From Sphagnum magellanicum (taxonomy: Eukaryota; Streptophyta; Sphagnopsida; Sphagnales; Sphagnaceae), in NCBI GenBank assembly GCA_021904315.1, contig CM038907.1:30387223-30451222 (forward strand): a DNA stretch of 64,000 bases. The letters run 5' to 3'. Within the stretch, counting starts at the first letter, position 1. Each line of letters starts with the position of its first letter. The notes below the pieces were generated by a model. The model was not told where the DNA came from. It saw nothing but the letters and a program-made list of their open reading frames with translations, and did no database searches. Of this stretch, positions 59,236-64,000 are shown one piece after another. A program made the position numbers and the translations under genes.

Positions 59236-59329
59236 TAAGGCCCTGGGACAAGGGCATTACCCTAAGAAGGAAGGGGTCACAAGAGGCTGCAATCCCACCT
59301 TCTGGTAATGCTCTTGTCCAAGGACCTTA
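59236..59329. repeat. Inverted repeat / hairpin, 26-bp arms
   Basis: The left arm is TAAGGCCCTGGGACAAGGGC plus ATTACC (59236-59261). The right arm (59304-59329) is its complement with about three mismatches. The loop is 42 bases. It could be a small foldback element or a structured transcript part. No transposon ends were recognised. Confidence 0.7.
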
Positions 59330-62300
59330 AGATGCTGTCACAAAATTTGACAATCTCTTCGGAATTTTGCTCTAGTATCATTCGGATCTCAACTTTGTTT
59401 CCAAAAGGTCTTTGGAGAATTATGTACCTTAAGAATTATGCACCCTGGAATTAAGATAACAATGACATCATATTATCCCATAATATTTCCTTCACCAGTT
59501 TTTTTAATGGAATATTTCTTATTTTCTTATTTAAAAAATTAATTAAAAAATTTTATGAACTAATTTCTCTTTCAGCAGTTTTGAGCTTTCATTACCTTCT
59601 AGGCTACTGTAACACTGGAAGGGAAGGAGTTTTGTTGCAAATCTTCAACCAAAGTGTTAGCTGTCCGCACAAAACCATGATAGCTGGTTGGCAGTGTGAA
59701 GGTAAGTAAAGTAAGTACATACTCAATGCTCATCACTCGGATAAGCAAAAACTGTCAGTGCCAAAGTACTCCTTGTCCAACAACATTGAAGCCGCAACAT
59801 TCATAGCACATTACTCCTCATTCAGCACCAACAGGGAGCCTGATGCTGCTATGATCAAGTATAATTTATATGTTATGTGTGTTCTGATCATGAAGCAAAT
59901 CATAATAATTAATGTATGTTATGTCCTGGTGTGTGGTATTATGGAATCCCCTTTGCTTGGCTATTTTTGTCATGCAATGGTTTCCCCCCCCCAAATCACC
60001 AAGTCCACATGACCAGTTCTACATTGATGATCCATCAAGTCCATTTCATCCTATGGAGTTGCCCGGATGCTCCTAATTCAAAAAAAGGCTCAAAAACTTC
60101 TTTTCTTTTGTCATGGATGGATTTGATGGCTCGTTTAAGCTTAAGAACACATTCAAGTGGCCTTTAGAGTTTGCTTTTTAAATTATGGTCATGTTGTTAG
60201 CATGGTTTAAAGTAGAAACTTGGGTGCTTACAAAAGTTAAGTATATAGTTGGGAGTCTGTTTCCCTACACAGATCCAACAAAGTGTGGTATTCATGGATA
60301 AAAAAACATGGATAGAGCATTGTTGCCCATCAATTGTACAATCCTAGAGTAGGTGACCAAAATGTGTTTTTATGGTGAAAGTGTCTCTGCTGCTTTGTAT
60401 GAAGAAATTGATGCTGCTGCCAAAGTCTGTTGCTCTGTGAAGTTTGCAGATCACATGCACCCAAACCTGTCCATTTTTTCATGTTCGCAGTGTGGCTTAC
60501 ATTCTGATCCTTGGCCATGTTCTGTTCTCTTATTACTTCTTGTCAATAATGTATGTACCAGTTGTTGGGTGGCTGTTGAAAATGGGAACAGACCCACAGT
60601 GGTTATGAAGGCCATTCTTAAGGTTTCATAATCACAGTTCTCAAAAAATTAATAACCATTCAAACATACAACAACCAGGGTTCTCACATGTTCTTTGAGG
60701 TTTTATTGGAAATAACCTTGATTCTGATTTTCTCTTCTTTTTCAAGAAACCAGAACCAACAGTTCTCTGATTCTGAAATATTTAAAATACCAGAACTGGC
60801 AGTTATTAACAAAAGCAAAGTACCTGCTCAACACTACTGTGCAATGTGCATTTGTTCCTGGGTATTTGACAATTTCAGTTGTCTTGGGAAAGAGTGTGGT
60901 GTGTGACTCTCTGAAGCTCTCTCTCTACCACAAAGTTTTGAGTACTAGGCTTAGCTCTTTGGAAATAGTAAAAACTTCTGTGTAAGTCTGGGCAGGTCCA
61001 GAGGGCATCGGTCTTAGGTTATGGGAACAATGGCAGTTGGTTAAGCCCCTCTGAACATGCCTTTCCTCAACATAAGACCTCCTCCGATTTCTCCAGTGTG
61101 CATCTAGAGAGCACCTCGCAAAGTGTGAAATCCTGTCAGGCTTTTCAAGAACAGAGAGTTTCATTCTTGTGAGCAATACCCTTTTTGTTGTTCAACACCG
61201 GTGTCAATTCAAACAGAGGGTTTTTGTTGCCGTTATTTATGGGGGTAGAGAGGCTCCAAATGGTTTGCTTCCACTTTCTTGACCTTAACTATGCCTATCA
61301 AAACTTGTCTAAGAGAATACTGTAATATCTTGGTGGATTCGGCACATGAATGTTGAATAATTAATTTAATTTTAGTGGTTTGTTGCTTGGGTTTTTAATT
61401 TTGAAAATTTTAATAATAAAATTAAAATTTATTGTAAGATACTTTTGTTTTAAACAATTTGAATCATTTTAGTGATCAAGTGGACCTCTATTTAGTGTGC
61501 TTCCAGACAACCAGTGATCAAACCTTTACATCTTAAGCAACTTTTTTGACAGCTATGAAAAGTTAAGTTCTTAACAACCTTCTTCCTCTCCATTCTGAAA
61601 TACTACCATATTACCTAGCCTGATTAGGCACTAATTTTATTTTATTTTAATTGTCAATTTTTTTGAAAAAGACATGGTTCTCATGTCGAAAATCTAAATG
61701 AATCCACTCATGCACAATCGCTTCATGATTCTAGTGATGAGAGGAACAAGGAACTAGTATACATGGGCGATTTTTAAAAATCTATCATATGGTCATTCAT
61801 ATGTAGATTCCATAAACAATTCCAAAAACAATTCATATTTACTTATGATATGATTTGTTTTCAAGTTAAACTATCTCATTCTTTTCCTCATAACTATTTC
61901 ACTCTTCTCCCATACTCATCACCACCATGGATATGAAAAGACAAATTAACAAATGCTTTTCCATGTCCATGATATTTATGTTAATTTAAAATAAATTTAA
62001 ATTGACATAACTAATGATGAATTATTGAAAACCTTATCAGAATATAAGAATTTAAAAAAAAAAGTCAGTAGTGCAAAATAGGGCAGAGCCCAAGTTTAGT
62101 ACAATGTTGAATTGTAACTTATTATTTTATTATTTTATTGTTGAACATAACTGACAAAAAAAACAATTAATTATTAGGTACCTTGCTCCCAAACCATCCC
62201 AGGTAGTAAGGCATGTAGTAACATTTTTGTGTAAGGTAAAGCCCAAGTGTGAGGATTCCCAAGATAAAACAAGGGGCCTAGGACAAGGCTGTACTCAAAT

Positions 62301-64000
62301 CCAGCCCTGCATTTGAGGAATAACCAGCCTCGTGAGCTTTACCCATTGTAAAGCACAATACAAAGGTTACTATGAACCTTAACATCCATAGATAATGAGG
62401 TGCAAGAGGGGGAGAGGCATCTTACATCTTGGGCATTCTCTTAAGAATCCATCCCACTCTAGTCTCTTGGGAATTAGGTGTAACATCTCTCCTCTTTTTT
62501 TGGGATCTTTTCGTGGAGGGATATTCATAAAGTGCCCTCCAAATACATCAGAAGCAATATAACATCCATTAAATACTCAATTATTAAGACTTACTTTACT
62601 TACCTTCAGTAAGGAGGGATTTTGTGTATAGAGTTTATTCTAAGACAAACATCAAGTTCACATTACTTGGAATCACACACACTTCTCAGCAGAGCTCACC
62701 TTACAAGCTACAAGTTACAAGAGGATATTGGTGGCTTTTTAGGTGTCAGTCTGATGATCATAAATGGGTTTTAACTTGTACCCATTTTTTTAGCTTAATG
62801 CCCTGCAGTAGCAGTACACCTTACAAGACTAGTTTTTGCTCATTAATGATGAAAGACTTACTTACATAATTCAGTGGTACAGTACCTTAAGCAATTGAGG
62901 TTTCATGGTGGGGAGGGAAACATGTTCCTTGGATGCAACTCTGATCTAATTTCAGCTTTTATTACTTTGCATGGACAAGTTGTAAGTCAGATATGACATG
63001 AGTGCAAAAAGCTCGAACCGCATCAAAAGAATGACATTGAACGTGGTGGTGGTGTGGTGGAAGCCTACGTGCAATTTGTTGGCCTTGCCTACCAAGGCAA
63101 GGCAAGGATATTATGTTTAGATTCATTTTATAGAGTATAGTAGATTAAGGGATTTTGGCCCCTAGGGTAATAAATAATAGGTCTATTTTGATACGAGGAT
63201 TTTTGAAAGATGATATTTTGGCTTGTGTTGGAACTTGAGATTAGTTATAGAGTTATGATATATCTTGAAGGATTTTGGTTTCTTTTAGAAGATTTTTGGA
63301 AGATTATATTTTTGCATGGCAAAATATTTTAGTTTCCATAATTCTTCTTTTGCTTTAAGATAATGTAAAATGGCAAGGCCACAGTGTGAAACAGCCTTTG
63401 TGATCTGGCTAGAGGCTCATGCAGGCCATCGATCTAGTGAAGGCACAGGCTCTACTCTGGAGACATAGCCTAGTTTTCTACTTATATAAAATAATTGGTG
63501 TCCGCACATGCTTGATTCGGTAATTCGTGATTGGCTGGAGCCCTCCCCTCTCCATCCCTTGAGAGCCATGAGCGGAAATATGTGGCCCCTGCATCCTAGT
63601 AGTAATGATAAAGGTTTCAGACTTTGGCACATCAAGCACTCCTAGTATCTAAGAAACTCTAGACTGCATTTATCTAATTGTGTAGGTAATAAAAGTGGGT
63701 ATCCCAAGTTGGGCCAGATTGAGCCAGCACCCCCTCCCAGTGCACCAGATGGATGACAGGTGAACAGGAAATACTTTTGCATTGTACCCTTGTTCCATGG
63801 CTAACCACACTAGTTAGGTATGTACTAACTTGTATCTACTCACCTAGTAATCACCATAATAGCCATAGCTTACCTACTTACCTAGTTCCCTAGTGACCAC
63901 TTGCCTTTCTTACATACTCACCTAGAATACTTATCCACTACAAAGTTAGTTACCTAAGACCTTAAGCTATTTTGTATACATTTCGTAGAGACCCGGTGAG
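59330..64000. other. Gene-free region to window end
   Basis: No domain-bearing frame, splice-consistent gene or RNA gene was found on either strand. Short open stretches (for example near 59758-60012 and 60353-60631) lack recognisable motifs. A C run lies at 59986-59995. The last 200 bases are rich in CTTACCTA/CACCTAG words like those at 700-860 and 2020-2230. Confidence 0.4.

Noticed and set aside
1-64000. CRISPR arrays, bacterial operons, tRNA or rRNA genes
   Set aside because: The sequence is plant nuclear DNA. The direct repeats found have no CRISPR-like unique spacers of constant size, and I saw no cloverleaf or rRNA core sequence by eye.

Overview
This is nuclear DNA from a land plant. 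The evidence is introns with GT..AG borders, plant-specific protein families (an XBAT35-type ankyrin/RING ubiquitin ligase and a DUF3475/DUF668 PSK-simulator-like protein), and a large excess of old, decayed Ty3/gypsy LTR retrotransposons. Low gene density (three convincing genes in 64 kb), AT-rich filler, solo LTRs and very diverged elements fit a large, slowly purged genome such as a gymnosperm. That last step is inference, and I cannot name the species.

Layout. 1-6.0 kb: AT-rich, gene-free, microsatellites and irregular repeats. 6.0-17.3 kb, + strand: a 5'-truncated Ty3/gypsy element (RT, RNase H and integrase remnants, then a >4 kb decayed coiled-coil reading frame, tandem repeats, a 138-codon frame with one internal stop, a polypurine tract and an LTR). 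The LTR is split by a solo LTR of another family. 17.3-25.7 kb: an old minisatellite and tandem-repeat block, broken by a minus-strand LTR-gag-protease fragment whose LTR matches the + strand LTR, and by a foldback element of about 290 bp. 26.5-29.7 kb: gene 1, a three-exon coiled-coil protein with a likely C-terminal membrane anchor. Its last coding segment and stop codon are tandemly duplicated into the 3' UTR. 30-43 kb: decayed multi-exon or transposon-derived reading frames (one with a RING-like cysteine pattern), with two more solo LTRs of the same family. 47 kb: a PIF/Harbinger-like MITE with a related one nested in it.

The gene-bearing end is 50-59 kb. Gene 2 (50786-52639, +) encodes a 617-residue, intronless DUF3475/DUF668 protein with a myristoylation-type N-terminus. 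Gene 3 (57376-53621, -) encodes a 588-residue XBAT35-like E3 ligase in nine exons, which I assembled with every splice phase consistent. Genes 2 and 3 are tail to tail with about 1 kb between their stop codons. Upstream of gene 3 lies a tandemly duplicated block of about 170 bp carrying two G-boxes (CACGTG). No RNA gene or CRISPR array could be supported. 59-64 kb is gene-free as far as I can see.
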